Shown here piece after piece: positions 17,670 through 26,731 of a stretch of DNA of 64,000 bases. The notes under the pieces are model-generated. The model saw nothing but the letters and a program-made list of their open reading frames with translations, was not told the origin of the DNA and made no database searches. Source of the DNA: Mycobacterium ostraviense (GTDB lineage Bacteria > Actinomycetota > Actinomycetes > Mycobacteriales > Mycobacteriaceae); NCBI RefSeq assembly GCF_002705925.1, contig NZ_NKRE01000001.1:1373657-1437656 (forward strand), given 5' to 3'. How positions within the stretch are numbered: the first letter of the stretch is position 1; every line of letters starts with the position of its first letter. A program made the position numbers and the translations under genes.

Positions 17670-18063
17670 TGCGAGCGTACTGGCCGTAGCGCTGGGCGAC
17701 GACGGGTCGGACGGCCGGCTCGCGCGGGAACGTTTGGCGCACGAGACGTTGGTTGCTCCGGAACTCATCGACCTCGAGGTGGTCTCGGTGTGGCGCCGCC
17801 ACGTCGCGGCAAAACGGATGCCGGCTCGCAGGGCCGCGAGCGCGGTGGCGGACCTGACGGATCTGCCGCTGCGTCGGTCCTCACATCAGCCATTGCTCCA
17901 CCGGGTATGGGAACTGCGGCATGTCCTGACGACCTACGATGCCGCCTACGTTGCGCTGGCCGAGGCTCTCGACGTCGTACTGGTCACCGCAGATGCACGC
18001 CTTTCCCGGGCTTCGGGCACCCGTTGCGAGATCGATGTTTTGGGCAAAGTCGGCGACTACTGA
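17656..18063 (+). CDS. vapC: VapC-type PIN-domain ribonuclease toxin
   Basis: A 135-residue PIN domain from GTG 17656: VIVVDASVLAVALGDDGSDG gives the first catalytic Asp, ELIDLEVVSVWRR the Glu, YDAAYVALAEALD and LVTADARLSRA the final acidic residues. All key positions are present, so the toxin should be active. GTG lies within the end of vapB, giving coupled translation. It is the second VapBC pair within 3.5 kb; the two pairs are not close in sequence. Confidence 0.85.
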   Translation: MIVVDASVLAVALGDDGSDGRLARERLAHETLVAPELIDLEVVSVWRRHVAAKRMPARRAASAVADLTDLPLRRSSHQPLLHRVWELRHVLTTYDAAYVALAEALDVVLVTADARLSRASGTRCEIDVLGKVGDY

Positions 18064-18760
18064 CAGCCGTCGCGGGGTCTGCTTGAGACCAGGTCCGCCA
18101 CGACAATGGACGATGGCGGGACGGCGTTGATCTGGTTGCCGCGCACACCGGAGTCCTGGTGCGCCAGTCACATTGGTAAAATCGGTCTTTCGCCGAACCG
18201 GTAGGCAATTTGCCGGGCTCACTCGGAAATTCATGGTGACCAGTAGTTGGTGGGCGGGCTGCCCGCAGGTGTTGGGCGGCGTCGGTGTGGGGTTGGTGGC
18301 GGCGTCGACGGGCGTGTGGGGGGTGCCCGTGAGATTCGTGCGTTCGAGCGCAACGATGGCGGTTCGCCCGGCGGCCGATGGCTGATCCGACTGTCATTCC
18401 GCCAAATCGAGTGTGCGCTGGCGGCTTTGAGTGTGTGTGTAGGGCGGCACCCAAGGTGGGGCCGAGTTTTCGCCATGAGTACACGCTCGGCGCGGTCTAC
18501 GTGTGAACGATCGACTTGTACCCAACCCCACCAGCCCCGTGCAGCCTGACCCCCGACGAACCTACGGGCGCGACCACCAAGACTCCTGCTCGCTGCCCCC
18601 TATTCGTAGGTCGCTTGCCGGAAGTGCTCCGACGCTCATCGGTTCCGACGTGGATGCGAGGCGGGCGGCTACCGAACCGATCGCACCCGGCGGACGCGCT
18701 TTCGGGTCCCGAACAACCTTCAGTCGCAACATCTTCCGCAGCAGGCCCACCAAGCTAGCG
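18064..18760. other. no convincing gene (about 700 bases)
   Basis: Open frames on both strands here are short, lack ribosome sites and show no family motif. The composition (GTTGGTGG/GGCGTG-rich stretch near 18245-18330) looks like decayed or inter-element sequence between the second VapBC pair and the MaoC gene. Confidence 0.4.
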
Positions 18761-19624
18761 CTAACGGATCTCGATGACGGCGTTCGATAACACCGGCGTG
18801 CCGCGGTCCTTGCAGAGCGCTTCGACGAACACCGCCTCGGGTTCCTGCCAAATCCGGACGGTAATCGTTTCCCCGGGGAAAACCACTCCGGCGAATCGAG
18901 CGCGGTAGCGTCCGACACGGCCGACGTCTCCGTCCAGTGCCGAGTCGACCACCGCCTTTAGGACCATCCCGTAGCTGCACAGGCCGTGCAGAATGGGCTG
19001 ATCGAAACCGCCCTTGCGGGCAAACTCGGGGTCGGCATGGATCGGGTTCATGTCGCCGGACAGGCGATAGAGCAGCGCCTGTTGCGGCAGGGTCCGACAG
19101 TCAACTTCCACGTCCGGCGGCCGGGCCGGTGGAGCCGGCGGCGGTGATGCCGATCGCGCACCATCGCCGTCGCCAAACCCTCCCTCACCTCGAATGAACG
19201 CGCTGAACCGGTTGGTGACCAGAGGCTGATCGCCTTCGGCGTCACGGGTGACCGTCTCGAGCACCACCAACGCCGCCTTGCCCTTATCCACGACGTCGCT
19301 GATCCTTGCCGACGTTCGAACGGCGCGATTGACGGGCAGAGGTCCGTACAGTTCCATCTCCTGCTCGCCGTGGAGAAGTTTGCTCAGATCGACGTCCATG
19401 CCGGGCAGCTCCAGCATGTCGAACAACATCGGGGAGGCCGGGATCACCCCGAATGACGGCAGAACTTTGAGCTGGCCCTCATACGTATAAGCAAGCTCAG
19501 CGGGATCGGTGGGCGGAACGCCGGCGCCCAAACCCAGGTGGTAGAGGATGACATCGCTCGCGCTCCACGAGCCCTGCCGCTCCGCGAGTTCTGCGCCCAG
19601 GACCGAATCTACATCGATGGGCAT
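18761..19624 (-). CDS. MaoC-like (R)-enoyl-CoA hydratase, double hot-dog
   Basis: A 287-residue protein starting at ATG 19624. The C-terminal hot-dog carries the hydratase-2 motif (DMNPIHADPEFARKGGFDQP then ILHGLCSYG), with the Asp/His pair in the D-x-N-P-I-H pattern. The N-terminal half (YHLGLGAGVPPTDPAELAYT) is the decorated first fold found in eukaryote-like MFE-2 hydratases and mycobacterial homologues. It lies 4 bases after phaC on the same strand. An enzyme of this kind can turn trans-2-enoyl-CoA into (R)-3-hydroxyacyl-CoA, the monomer used by PhaC, so a PhaJ-like supply role is likely. Confidence 0.85.
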   Translation of the reverse strand: MPIDVDSVLGAELAERQGSWSASDVILYHLGLGAGVPPTDPAELAYTYEGQLKVLPSFGVIPASPMLFDMLELPGMDVDLSKLLHGEQEMELYGPLPVNRAVRTSARISDVVDKGKAALVVLETVTRDAEGDQPLVTNRFSAFIRGEGGFGDGDGARSASPPPAPPARPPDVEVDCRTLPQQALLYRLSGDMNPIHADPEFARKGGFDQPILHGLCSYGMVLKAVVDSALDGDVGRVGRYRARFAGVVFPGETITVRIWQEPEAVFVEALCKDRGTPVLSNAVIEIR

Positions 19625-19628
19625 GTCA

Positions 19629-21476
19629 TCAACCTTGAGACTGCTTGAAGACGTACGTGCCGGGGGCCGGGTCAAGCGGCGTGTACCGACTGTTGCCGAG
19701 TCGGTCTGGTGCTTTTTTCTTCTCGCCCGCCCGCTCAGCGAGCCACGGCGCCCAGTCCTGCCACCAGGTGCCCTTGTGCGCCTGCGCGGACCGCAGCCAT
19801 TCCTCCGGCGTCGGGCACGACTCGTCGCCGATGCGGTAAGCCGATTTCGGGTTCCCGGGAGGGTGGATGACCGCGGCGATGTGGCCGCTGGTCGACAGCG
19901 CGAAACGTGTCTTGCCGCCCAGCATTTCGATGCTGCGATAGCAACTCGGCCAGGGGGTTAGGTGGTCGGTTTCGCCCGCGGCTATATAGGCGTCGCAGGT
20001 GATCTGGGCCAGATCGATCGGCGTGCCGAGGACCCGGAGGGCACCGGGGGTCGCTAACGGATTGGCGAGCGCGAGGTCCACCAGATCGGCGTGCAGCCCC
20101 GCCGGCATGTTCATCGAATCCAGATTCCAGAACAACAGGTCGAGCGCCGGCGGTTTGTTGCCGAGGTAGTAGTTGTTGACAAAGTTGTTCCAGACCATGT
20201 CGTTTGGTCGCAGCCACGCGAAAGTTCGCGCCAACTCTGTGCCGGCGAGGTAACCCTTGCGCTTGATTTTCGCTTTGGCCGCTTTGGCGATATCGGGCGA
20301 GGCGATGCTGAGGATGGGACCGCCGCGGCGAACGTCAAGCACGGTGACCATAAGGCTCAGACTCGCGACCCGATCGATGTGGCCCAGCGCGGCCATATGC
20401 GCGACGGCGGTAGTGGTGGCGATTCCGCCAGCACAGAAGGCCACCACGTGAACCGCGTCGGCTCCGGCGATCTCGCGTGTGGTCTCGATCGCCTCGACAA
20501 TTGATTCGAGGTAGTCCTCAAGGTTCCAGCCCGCGTCGTCGCGGGTCGGGTTCGCCCACGACAGCGCGAACGGCTGCAGCCCGTGGTCACCGAGAAACTC
20601 CACCATGCTCTTGCCGGGCGAAAGGTCAACGACATAGAACTTGCTGATCATCGGCGGGATGAGCAGTACCGGGACCTTGTGCACCTGTTCCGCGCGCGGC
20701 TCGTACTGAATGAGTTCGAAGCGATCATCGCGGCGCACCACGGCACCCGGCGATGCAGCCATCGTCTTTCCGACCTCGAACGGGGTGGGATCGACACTAG
20801 CCGGCAGCTTGATCGGGGAGCGGGCATCGCGCACTGCGGCGCGTGCGCCCGTGACGAAGTTCTCTCCCCCACGATCGATCGTCGTCTTCCATACGGTGGG
20901 GTTGGTCAGCGGGAAATTCGTCGGGGCCAGCGCGTCGATCAGGTTGTCGACCACCAGGCGCAGGCGTTCGTGGTCGGCCCAGTCCAAGCCTGATTCATCG
21001 GCCAGAGCGCGCGCGTAGTCGCTGACGCTCAGATACCCCTGGCAGATCCGACGAAACAGCCAACTTTTCGTCCACGCAGGATCGCGGAATCGCGAATCAC
21101 CCTTTGGCGGAGTGCGTCCGGACCGACCCGCGATCACCCGGGCAAGGTCGGCGGCGACCGTCGCGGTTTGGCCCGCTAGTAGGCGGGGTCGCAGTGCAAG
21201 CCCACCGGCCGCCTTGAGAAACTCCGCGCCGGGCACGAACCGGCTTTCGGCGCTGGCGGCCTCGGTCAGCAGCTGGTCGAGGCCGACATTCTGCACCTGA
21301 CCGGTGGGGTCGGTGATCTCCGGCCGCACGGCCCCGGATCGCGCCTGCGCCAGCGGAGCGCCCGCGTTGTCGGACTTCGATGATCGCGTCCCCGCTCTAG
21401 ACTTCGGCTCGGCGCCGTTCGTCCCCGAAACGTGGGTCGCCCTCGAAGCACGGGCCTTTTGCGTTGGTGCGTCCAT
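19629..21476 (-). CDS. phaC: poly(R)-hydroxyalkanoic acid synthase
   Basis: A 615-residue class I/II-type PHA synthase. The lipase-like nucleophile is Cys348 in VVAFCAGG, with Asp504 in AAGETDHLTPW and His532 in SGHIAAVIHPP: the Cys-Asp-His triad of PhaC. Other family blocks are IPPMISKFYVVDLSPGKSM and ALSWANPTRDD. The first 55 or so residues are a polar, low-complexity extension. Cytosolic, at the surface of PHA granules. It is followed by the MaoC gene (4-base gap). The upstream region has an inverted repeat shared with the divergent acyl-CoA dehydrogenase. Confidence 0.92.
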   Translation of the reverse strand: MDAPTQKARASRATHVSGTNGAEPKSRAGTRSSKSDNAGAPLAQARSGAVRPEITDPTGQVQNVGLDQLLTEAASAESRFVPGAEFLKAAGGLALRPRLLAGQTATVAADLARVIAGRSGRTPPKGDSRFRDPAWTKSWLFRRICQGYLSVSDYARALADESGLDWADHERLRLVVDNLIDALAPTNFPLTNPTVWKTTIDRGGENFVTGARAAVRDARSPIKLPASVDPTPFEVGKTMAASPGAVVRRDDRFELIQYEPRAEQVHKVPVLLIPPMISKFYVVDLSPGKSMVEFLGDHGLQPFALSWANPTRDDAGWNLEDYLESIVEAIETTREIAGADAVHVVAFCAGGIATTTAVAHMAALGHIDRVASLSLMVTVLDVRRGGPILSIASPDIAKAAKAKIKRKGYLAGTELARTFAWLRPNDMVWNNFVNNYYLGNKPPALDLLFWNLDSMNMPAGLHADLVDLALANPLATPGALRVLGTPIDLAQITCDAYIAAGETDHLTPWPSCYRSIEMLGGKTRFALSTSGHIAAVIHPPGNPKSAYRIGDESCPTPEEWLRSAQAHKGTWWQDWAPWLAERAGEKKKAPDRLGNSRYTPLDPAPGTYVFKQSQG

Positions 21477-21514
21477 AGCAACACGCTATGAATCCCGCGA
21501 AGTGTTGGGGACCT

Positions 21515-21546
21515 CCCATTTGCCGTAACTACGTCTCCCAAATGGG
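21515..21546. promoter_or_regulatory. inverted repeat between divergent phaC and fadE
   Basis: CCCATTTG (21515-21522) and CAAATGGG (21539-21546) are perfect inverted arms 16 bases apart. They lie 39 bases upstream of the phaC start and about 97 bases upstream of the acyl-CoA dehydrogenase start, so one regulator could control both directions. Confidence 0.4.
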
Positions 21547-21642
21547 CTTTCGCGAAAGGAACCGGCCCCGATCCTGGGTACCGTTCATGCCGTGCCGTGA
21601 AACTGTGATTCGGCACTGTTCTTCGCAGCGAAAGGAGTTCGC

Positions 21643-22784
21643 GTGCCTGTCGAACGCCTGCTGCCCACCGACGAGGCTCGCGAGCTGATCCATCTCACGC
21701 GGGAAATCGCAGACAAGGCACTCGAGCCGATCGTCGACCACCACGAGCGGATGGAGACCTATCCAGAGGGGGCCTTCGCGACCCTCGGTGCCGCGGGGCT
21801 GCTGAGCCTGCCGTATCCCGAGGAATGGGGAGGCGGGAATCAGCCGTACGAGGTTTACCTGCAAGTGTTGGAAGAGATCGCCGCACGATGGGCTGCGGTC
21901 GCGGTGGCAGTGAGCGTCCACAGCCTGGTTTGCCATCCGTTGGTCGCGTTCGGCACCGACGCACAGAAGCAAGCGTGGCTGCCGGAAATGCTGAGCGGCA
22001 ACATGATCGGAGCCTACAGCCTGTCCGAACCACAGGCCGGCTCCGACGCGGCCGCGCTGCTATGCAGTGCTGCCGCCGTGGACAACGGGTACCGTGTTAG
22101 CGGCGCCAAGGCATGGATCACCCACGGCGGCATCGCCGACTTCTACACCCTGTTCGCGCGCACCGGCAAAGGCGCACAAGGTATTTCCTGCTTCCTCATG
22201 CCCAAAGACACCGAGGGGCTCACCTTCGGCAGACCGGAAGAGAAGATGGGCCTGCACGCGGTGCCGACGACGACGGCGCACTACGACGATGTGTTCATCG
22301 CTGTTGAGCGGCGCATCGGCAACGAAGGACAGGGCCTACCAATCGCGTTCAGCGCACTGGACAGCGGACGCCTCGGAATCGCGGCCATTGCAGTCGGATT
22401 GGCGCAGGCGGCGCTCGATGAAGGGTCGCCTACAGCCAGCAGCGGACCACCTTCGGCCGGAAGATCATCGACCACCAAGGCCTGGGATTCCTGCTGGCGG
22501 ACGCCGCCGCAGCGGTGGATTCCGCACGCGCGATGTACTTGGACGCCGCCCGACGCCGCGATGCGGGGCTGCCCTACTCCCGGCACGCGTCCGTCGCAAA
22601 GCTGGTCGCCACCGACGCCGCCATGAAAGTCACCACCGACGCTGTCCAGGTGTTCGGCGGCGTCGGTTACACCCGCGACTACCGCGTGGAACGCTACATG
22701 CGGGAGGCCAAGATCATGCAGATTTTCGAGGGCACCAATCAAATCCAGCGACTGGTGATCAGTCGCAGTCTCGCTAGTCACTAA
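21643..22784 (+). pseudogene. acyl-CoA dehydrogenase with a one-base deletion
   Basis: Starts at GTG 21643 with AAAGGAG. Family blocks are clear: EPQAGSDAAAL, KAWITHGG, FSALDSGRLGIAAIAVG. After ALDE (about 22428) the frame is lost; shifting by one base restores VAYSQQRTTFGRKIIDHQG, QVFGGVGYTRDYRVERYMRE and AKIMQIFEGTNQIQRLVISR, ending at 22784. A missing C (GAAGGGTC where GAAGCGGTC is expected) explains it. If real, the product lacks the C-terminal helical bundle and FAD/substrate contacts. A sequencing error is the alternative. Confidence 0.85.
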
Positions 22785-22843
22785 GCAGCTCCCACCAGAG
22801 GAGCCGCGGGCGCGAACCGCACTGAAACGAAAGGAGATGCCGA

Positions 22844-23596
22844 GTGGAGATCAAAGACGCGGTCGCCGTAGTCACCGGAGGCACGTCCGGCCTCGGTCTA
22901 GCCACCACGAGGCGACTCCTTGACGCAGGTGCGCACGTCGTCGCGCTCGATCTGAAGGGCGAGGAGGTGCTCGCCGAGTTCGGCGATCGTGTCCAGTTCG
23001 CCGGGGGCAGCGTCACCGACGAGGTGGCCGTGGCCGCGGCACTCGACACCGCGGAATCGCTTGGCCCGCTGCGCATCGTGGTCAACTGTGCCGGGGTGGT
23101 CAACGCCGTCAAGACCCTTAGCCGGGCTGGCGCTTGCCCACTCGATGAGTTCACCAAGGTGGTCCAGGTCAACCTGGTGGGCACGTTCAACGTGATTCGG
23201 CTGGCCGCCGAACGCATGGCCCAGACCGAACTGCTCGGCGAGGAGCGCGGCGTCATCGTCAACACCGCGTCGGTGGCTGCGTTCGACGGACAAATCGGGC
23301 AGGCCGCCTACTCGGCGTCGAAGGGCGGGGTGGTCGGTATGACGTTGCCGATTGCCAGAGACCTGGCGAGCATGGCCATTCGCGTTGTCACCATTGCACC
23401 CGGCCTGTTCAAGACGCCCATGCTGGCGTCGCTGCCCGAGCAAGCGCGAAAGTCGCTGGGCGCTGCGGTGCCGCATCCGAGCCGACTCGGCGACCCCGAC
23501 GAGTACGCCGCACTGGCCGTACACATCGTCGAGAACCCCATGCTCAACGGCGAAGTCATTCGCCTCGACGGCGCGATCCGCATGGCGCCGCGATGA
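22844..23596 (+). CDS. SDR, 3-hydroxyacyl-CoA dehydrogenase type 2-like
   Basis: A 250-residue short-chain dehydrogenase from GTG 22844 with AAAGGAGATG upstream. The cofactor site [10 protein letters not shown], the NNAG-equivalent VNCAGVV, the catalytic Ser in [10 protein letters not shown] and YSASKGG are all present; an acidic residue after the second strand (ALDLKGE) points to NAD. Blocks such as [20 protein letters not shown] and [12 protein letters not shown] match the HSD17B10/type-2 3-hydroxyacyl-CoA dehydrogenase group. It lies 59 bases after the acyl-CoA dehydrogenase and probably performs the third step of the same beta-oxidation set. Confidence 0.88.
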   Translation: MEIKDAVAVVTGGTSGLGLATTRRLLDAGAHVVALDLKGEEVLAEFGDRVQFAGGSVTDEVAVAAALDTAESLGPLRIVVNCAGVVNAVKTLSRAGACPLDEFTKVVQVNLVGTFNVIRLAAERMAQTELLGEERGVIVNTASVAAFDGQIGQAAYSASKGGVVGMTLPIARDLASMAIRVVTIAPGLFKTPMLASLPEQARKSLGAAVPHPSRLGDPDEYAALAVHIVENPMLNGEVIRLDGAIRMAPR

Positions 23597-23625
23597 CCGT
23601 TTCGGTGAAGAGCTAAGGAGAACCG

Positions 23626-24396
23626 ATGCCTGCGCCCGCTATCGCCCGATGGCTCGAGTTCATGGAGCAAGGAAAGACAGACGTCCTCGACAATTTGCTC
23701 GCCCCAGATGCTGTCTTCTACTCCCCCACTGTCTTCGCCCCGCAAGAGGGTCGGGCGAAGGTAGGCGAGTACTTGCGTGCCGCAGAGCTCATGTTCTGCA
23801 ACGCCGACTTTCGCTATGTCGCACAGTGGTTCGACGATCGCTGCGCAGTTCTGGAATTCACCGCGGATCTCGAAGGCGTGCTTATCGAAGGCGTCGACAT
23901 CATCCACTGGAACGACGAGGACACGATCACCTCTTTCAAGGTGCTGGTGCGCCCGCTGAAGGCGATCCAGGTTGTCGTCCCCAAGATGGGCGAGCTGTTA
24001 GGCGCGGGACGAACGGCAATGAAGGTCGTCTCGCTGCTCGACAGGCCATCCAGGACGGCTCTGGGCGGGAGCGACCAGGTGAACCAGGCTAGGCTGCTAG
24101 CGCTTTCCGATATTCGAGGCCTCGGCGACCTCTCCGACGCGAGTAGCCGAGTCGCGACAATCGCCGGTGTGTTCAGCCAGCGCGGTGATCCGCGGGGTGT
24201 CTTTCCACTGATCTACCGCCTTGGCCTGGATGCTGTCGCGGCGGCCAGGTCCACGGTGGCTACGGCTTTGTGCGTCAACTCACCGCCGACGGCCGAACCA
24301 ACCATCTCGAGTCCATCTGGCGCGACAGCAAAGTCGGCGAAATCTATGAAGGCGCTAGCGAAGTCAAACTGTGGAGCATCGAACGCCGCAGATTAG
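23626..24396 (+). CDS. SnoaL/NTF2-like protein with an aberrant C-terminal extension
   Basis: Residues 1-125 (LEFMEQGKTDVLDNLLAPDA, AVLEFTADLEG, GVDIIHWNDEDTITSFKVLV) form a SnoaL-like cone fold that usually ends near RPLKAIQVVVPKMGELL. Here the frame runs on for about 130 more residues of unrelated sequence and ends at 24396 inside an acyl-CoA dehydrogenase relic. The original stop has probably been lost. The SnoaL part may still fold; its role (isomerase, cyclase or hydratase-like) cannot be told. Start ATG 23626 with AAGGAGAACCG. Confidence 0.65.
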   Translation: MPAPAIARWLEFMEQGKTDVLDNLLAPDAVFYSPTVFAPQEGRAKVGEYLRAAELMFCNADFRYVAQWFDDRCAVLEFTADLEGVLIEGVDIIHWNDEDTITSFKVLVRPLKAIQVVVPKMGELLGAGRTAMKVVSLLDRPSRTALGGSDQVNQARLLALSDIRGLGDLSDASSRVATIAGVFSQRGDPRGVFPLIYRLGLDAVAAARSTVATALCVNSPPTAEPTISSPSGATAKSAKSMKALAKSNCGASNAAD

Positions 24397-24407
24397 GAAG
24401 GAGACAA
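24243..24407 (+). pseudogene. acyl-CoA dehydrogenase C-terminal relic
   Basis: In the frame of the following alcohol dehydrogenase, but before its start, the bases read GGQVHGGYGFVRQLTADGRT then WRDSKVGEIYEGASEVKLWS: the last helices of an acyl-CoA dehydrogenase. The frame has no stop before the next gene's ATG. No other part of this second dehydrogenase is seen nearby, so most of a gene has been deleted between the SnoaL-like gene and the alcohol dehydrogenase. Confidence 0.65.
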
Positions 24408-24410
24408 CGA

Positions 24411-25511
24411 ATGCAAATCTCAGCCGCGGTGGTGCCAGAAGTGGGCGCGCCGTTCAGTCTCACCGAGGTCGAACTTCAAGACCCAGCACCTGATGAGGTG
24501 CTAATCGAGATCGCCGGAGCCGGCATCTGTCACACCGACATCGCTGTGCAGCACGGGCAATTGCCGTTCCCGCTGCCCGGCGTCCTGGGCCATGAGGGCA
24601 GTGGAACCGTGGTGCAGGTCGGCGCCGACGTGAAGTCGCTCGCCGTCGGTGATCAGGTCGCAGTCAGCTTTAACAGCTGCGGCGCATGCCCCACTTGCGC
24701 GACAGGTGCACCCGCCTATTGTCACGACTTTCTCGCATACAACTTCGGCGGAGTGCGCCCCGACGGATCCTCCGGGTTAGCCTCTGCCGGAACAACATTG
24801 GGGGCCAACTTCTTCGGCCAGTCATCGTTGGCGACGCACGCGCTGGCTCACGAACGAAACGTCGTGAAGCTACCACCGGGTGTCCCGGTCGAACTCGTGG
24901 GGCCGCTCGGATGCGGCATCCAGACCGGGGCCGGCGCAGTGATGAACTCGCTTGACGTTCAGCCCGGATCGACGGTGGTAGTCGCCGGCGCGGGGGCTGT
25001 CGGCCTGTCCGCGGTGCTGGCGGCCGTGGTGCGCGAGGCCACGTCCATCATCGCAATCGATCTGCACCAGAGCAGGCGGAAGCTAGCCACCGAGCTTGGC
25101 GCCACCCATGCTATCGACCCTAACGCTGGCCCTCTGGCCGACCAGATTAAAGCGATCTCGCCGGCGGGCGCCGGTTACGCGATTGACACTACGGCGGTGC
25201 CGCCCGTCACCGAGCAGCTGCTTGCCTGCCTTGGCGTGCGGGGCAAGCTGGGATTGCTTGGCGTGCCTGCCAGTCCGGAGGCAGTCTTTTCGGTTGGGCT
25301 GTTTGAGCCACCCCTGCTCGGCCTCACCATCCGAGGCATCATCGAAGGCGACGCCGACCCGCAGACCTTCATCCCCTACCTGCTCGATCTGCATCGTCAG
25401 GGCAAGTTCCCGTTCGACAAGCTGATCACCACGATGCCGCTGGCCCAGATCAACGAGGCGGTGGAGGCACAGCACCGCGGCGAGATCCTCAAAGCCGTGC
25501 TGACTCCGTGA
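24411..25511 (+). CDS. zinc-dependent alcohol dehydrogenase (aryl-alcohol type MDR)
   Basis: A 366-residue medium-chain dehydrogenase. Catalytic zinc ligands are in GAGICHTD and GHEGSG; the structural zinc lobe is SCGACPTC with a further Cys in APAYC. The Rossmann motif is VAGAGAVGLSAV, with an Asp at the end of the second strand (AIDLHQSRRK) indicating NAD. Start ATG 24411 follows GGAAGGAGACAACG. It oxidises alcohols or reduces aldehydes; the neighbours suggest a lipid or aromatic intermediate. Confidence 0.9.
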   Translation: MQISAAVVPEVGAPFSLTEVELQDPAPDEVLIEIAGAGICHTDIAVQHGQLPFPLPGVLGHEGSGTVVQVGADVKSLAVGDQVAVSFNSCGACPTCATGAPAYCHDFLAYNFGGVRPDGSSGLASAGTTLGANFFGQSSLATHALAHERNVVKLPPGVPVELVGPLGCGIQTGAGAVMNSLDVQPGSTVVVAGAGAVGLSAVLAAVVREATSIIAIDLHQSRRKLATELGATHAIDPNAGPLADQIKAISPAGAGYAIDTTAVPPVTEQLLACLGVRGKLGLLGVPASPEAVFSVGLFEPPLLGLTIRGIIEGDADPQTFIPYLLDLHRQGKFPFDKLITTMPLAQINEAVEAQHRGEILKAVLTP

Positions 25512-25543
25512 TCCAGCTAGAACCTGCTCGTTAGAGTTGCGCA

Positions 25544-26329
25544 ATGACCGAATACGAGGCCATCGTCCTTGAGTCATCCGGGCCGATTGCCCGCATCACC
25601 TTGAATCGCCCCGATGCCGCCAACGCGATGAATGACACACTGCTCCGCGAGCTTGCTGATGCGGCCAAGCGCTGCGATCGCGGTGCCACCAGGGTTGTCG
25701 TCCTCACCGGTGCTGGACGATTCTTCAGCGCCGGGGGAGACCTCAGGGCGATGGCATCGTCATCGAGCACGCCCGGCGACTACGTCAAGGCGATGGCCGA
25801 CGACCTGCACCGCGCCATCTCCACGTTCGCCCGGATGGACGCGGTACTGATCACCGCCGTCAACGGGGTTGCGGCTGGAGCCGGTTTCAGTCTGGCGGTG
25901 ACGGGCGACCTGGTGCTTGCGGCAGAGTCGGCGTCGTTCGCGATGGCTTACACCACAGTCGGTTTGAGCCCCGACGGCAGCTCGTCGTTCTATCTGCCCC
26001 GGCTCATCGGCGTCCGCAGGACGCAGGAGCTGATGTTGACCAATCGGGCACTGTCCGCCGCTGAGGCGTTGGCTTGGGGCTTGGTGACAGAAGTCGCCGA
26101 GAGTACGGAGCTGGCTGCCCGCACGGATGCGCTCGCGGAGAAGGTCGCCTCTGGCGCAAGGCAATCCGCGTCATCGGTGAAGAAGCTGGTGTTGATGTCG
26201 TTCAATACCGGCCTCGAGGAACAGATGGAGTTGGAGGGTCGACTCATCGCCGAATGCGCCGATTCCCCCGACGGAAACGAGGGCATCAACGCGTTTCTCG
26301 AAAGGCGCCGACCGCAGTTCGCGCACTAA
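25544..26329 (+). CDS. enoyl-CoA hydratase/isomerase
   Basis: A 261-residue crotonase. The oxyanion-hole strands are GAGRFFSAGGDLRAM and VNGVAAGAGFSLAV. At the usual second catalytic Glu position the sequence is GLSPDGSSSFYLPRLIG, with Asp rather than Glu, as in PaaG-like isomerases and many mycobacterial EchA paralogues, so isomerase or an unusual hydratase activity is as likely as plain hydration. It ends the catabolic run; only an integrase relic separates it from tRNA-Ala. Confidence 0.88.
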   Translation: MTEYEAIVLESSGPIARITLNRPDAANAMNDTLLRELADAAKRCDRGATRVVVLTGAGRFFSAGGDLRAMASSSSTPGDYVKAMADDLHRAISTFARMDAVLITAVNGVAAGAGFSLAVTGDLVLAAESASFAMAYTTVGLSPDGSSSFYLPRLIGVRRTQELMLTNRALSAAEALAWGLVTEVAESTELAARTDALAEKVASGARQSASSVKKLVLMSFNTGLEEQMELEGRLIAECADSPDGNEGINAFLERRRPQFAH

Positions 26330-26492
26330 GCGCCGAGCGACTGGACCAAATCTCCACGCAAGGAAACCGGCTGCAGCTGCTGTCGGGTCGGGACCGAAGA
26401 TCTGGCCAACACAGCGGCGCCGATTGGTTCAGCGCTACTCCGACGCCGCCGCCGCCGAATTGCTCGTGCCCACCCTGCCCGCGTTCGCCGCG

Positions 26493-26654
26493 TCAAAGAC
26501 CGCGACATGGGCGGACCGGCTCGCACCACGCGACCTCTCGGATGGCTTTGACATGGTCGTCGAAAGACAGTGACGATTGCTTGCCGTTCACCCTGAACAG
26601 CACCGACGTGTAGGCGCGGCCGTCTTTGCGGCTGCGCACTCGAAGCGTCGCCAT
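26493..26654 (-). pseudogene. tyrosine-type phage integrase, N-terminal remnant
   Basis: From ATG 26654 the minus strand reads MATLRVRSRKDGRAYTSVLF then RVNGKQSSLSFDDHVKAI, the N-terminal arm-binding region typical of actinophage integrases. After IREVAWCEPVRP it stops at 26493 and no catalytic domain is found. It lies 78 bases from the 3' side of tRNA-Ala, where such integrases normally sit, so it marks an old integration event. Confidence 0.65.
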
Positions 26655-26731
26655 GCAGGCAGAAGACGCCTGATGTTGACCGCGATGTTGACGGGACAAT
26701 CGCTAAAACGCCGTGACCCGTGGTTTCTCTG

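Noticed and set aside
24090..24240. Minus-strand frame ending AEHTGDCRDSATRVGEVAEA as a gene end
   Set aside because: Short, no start, no family recognised, and it lies within the fused SnoaL frame; cannot be supported.
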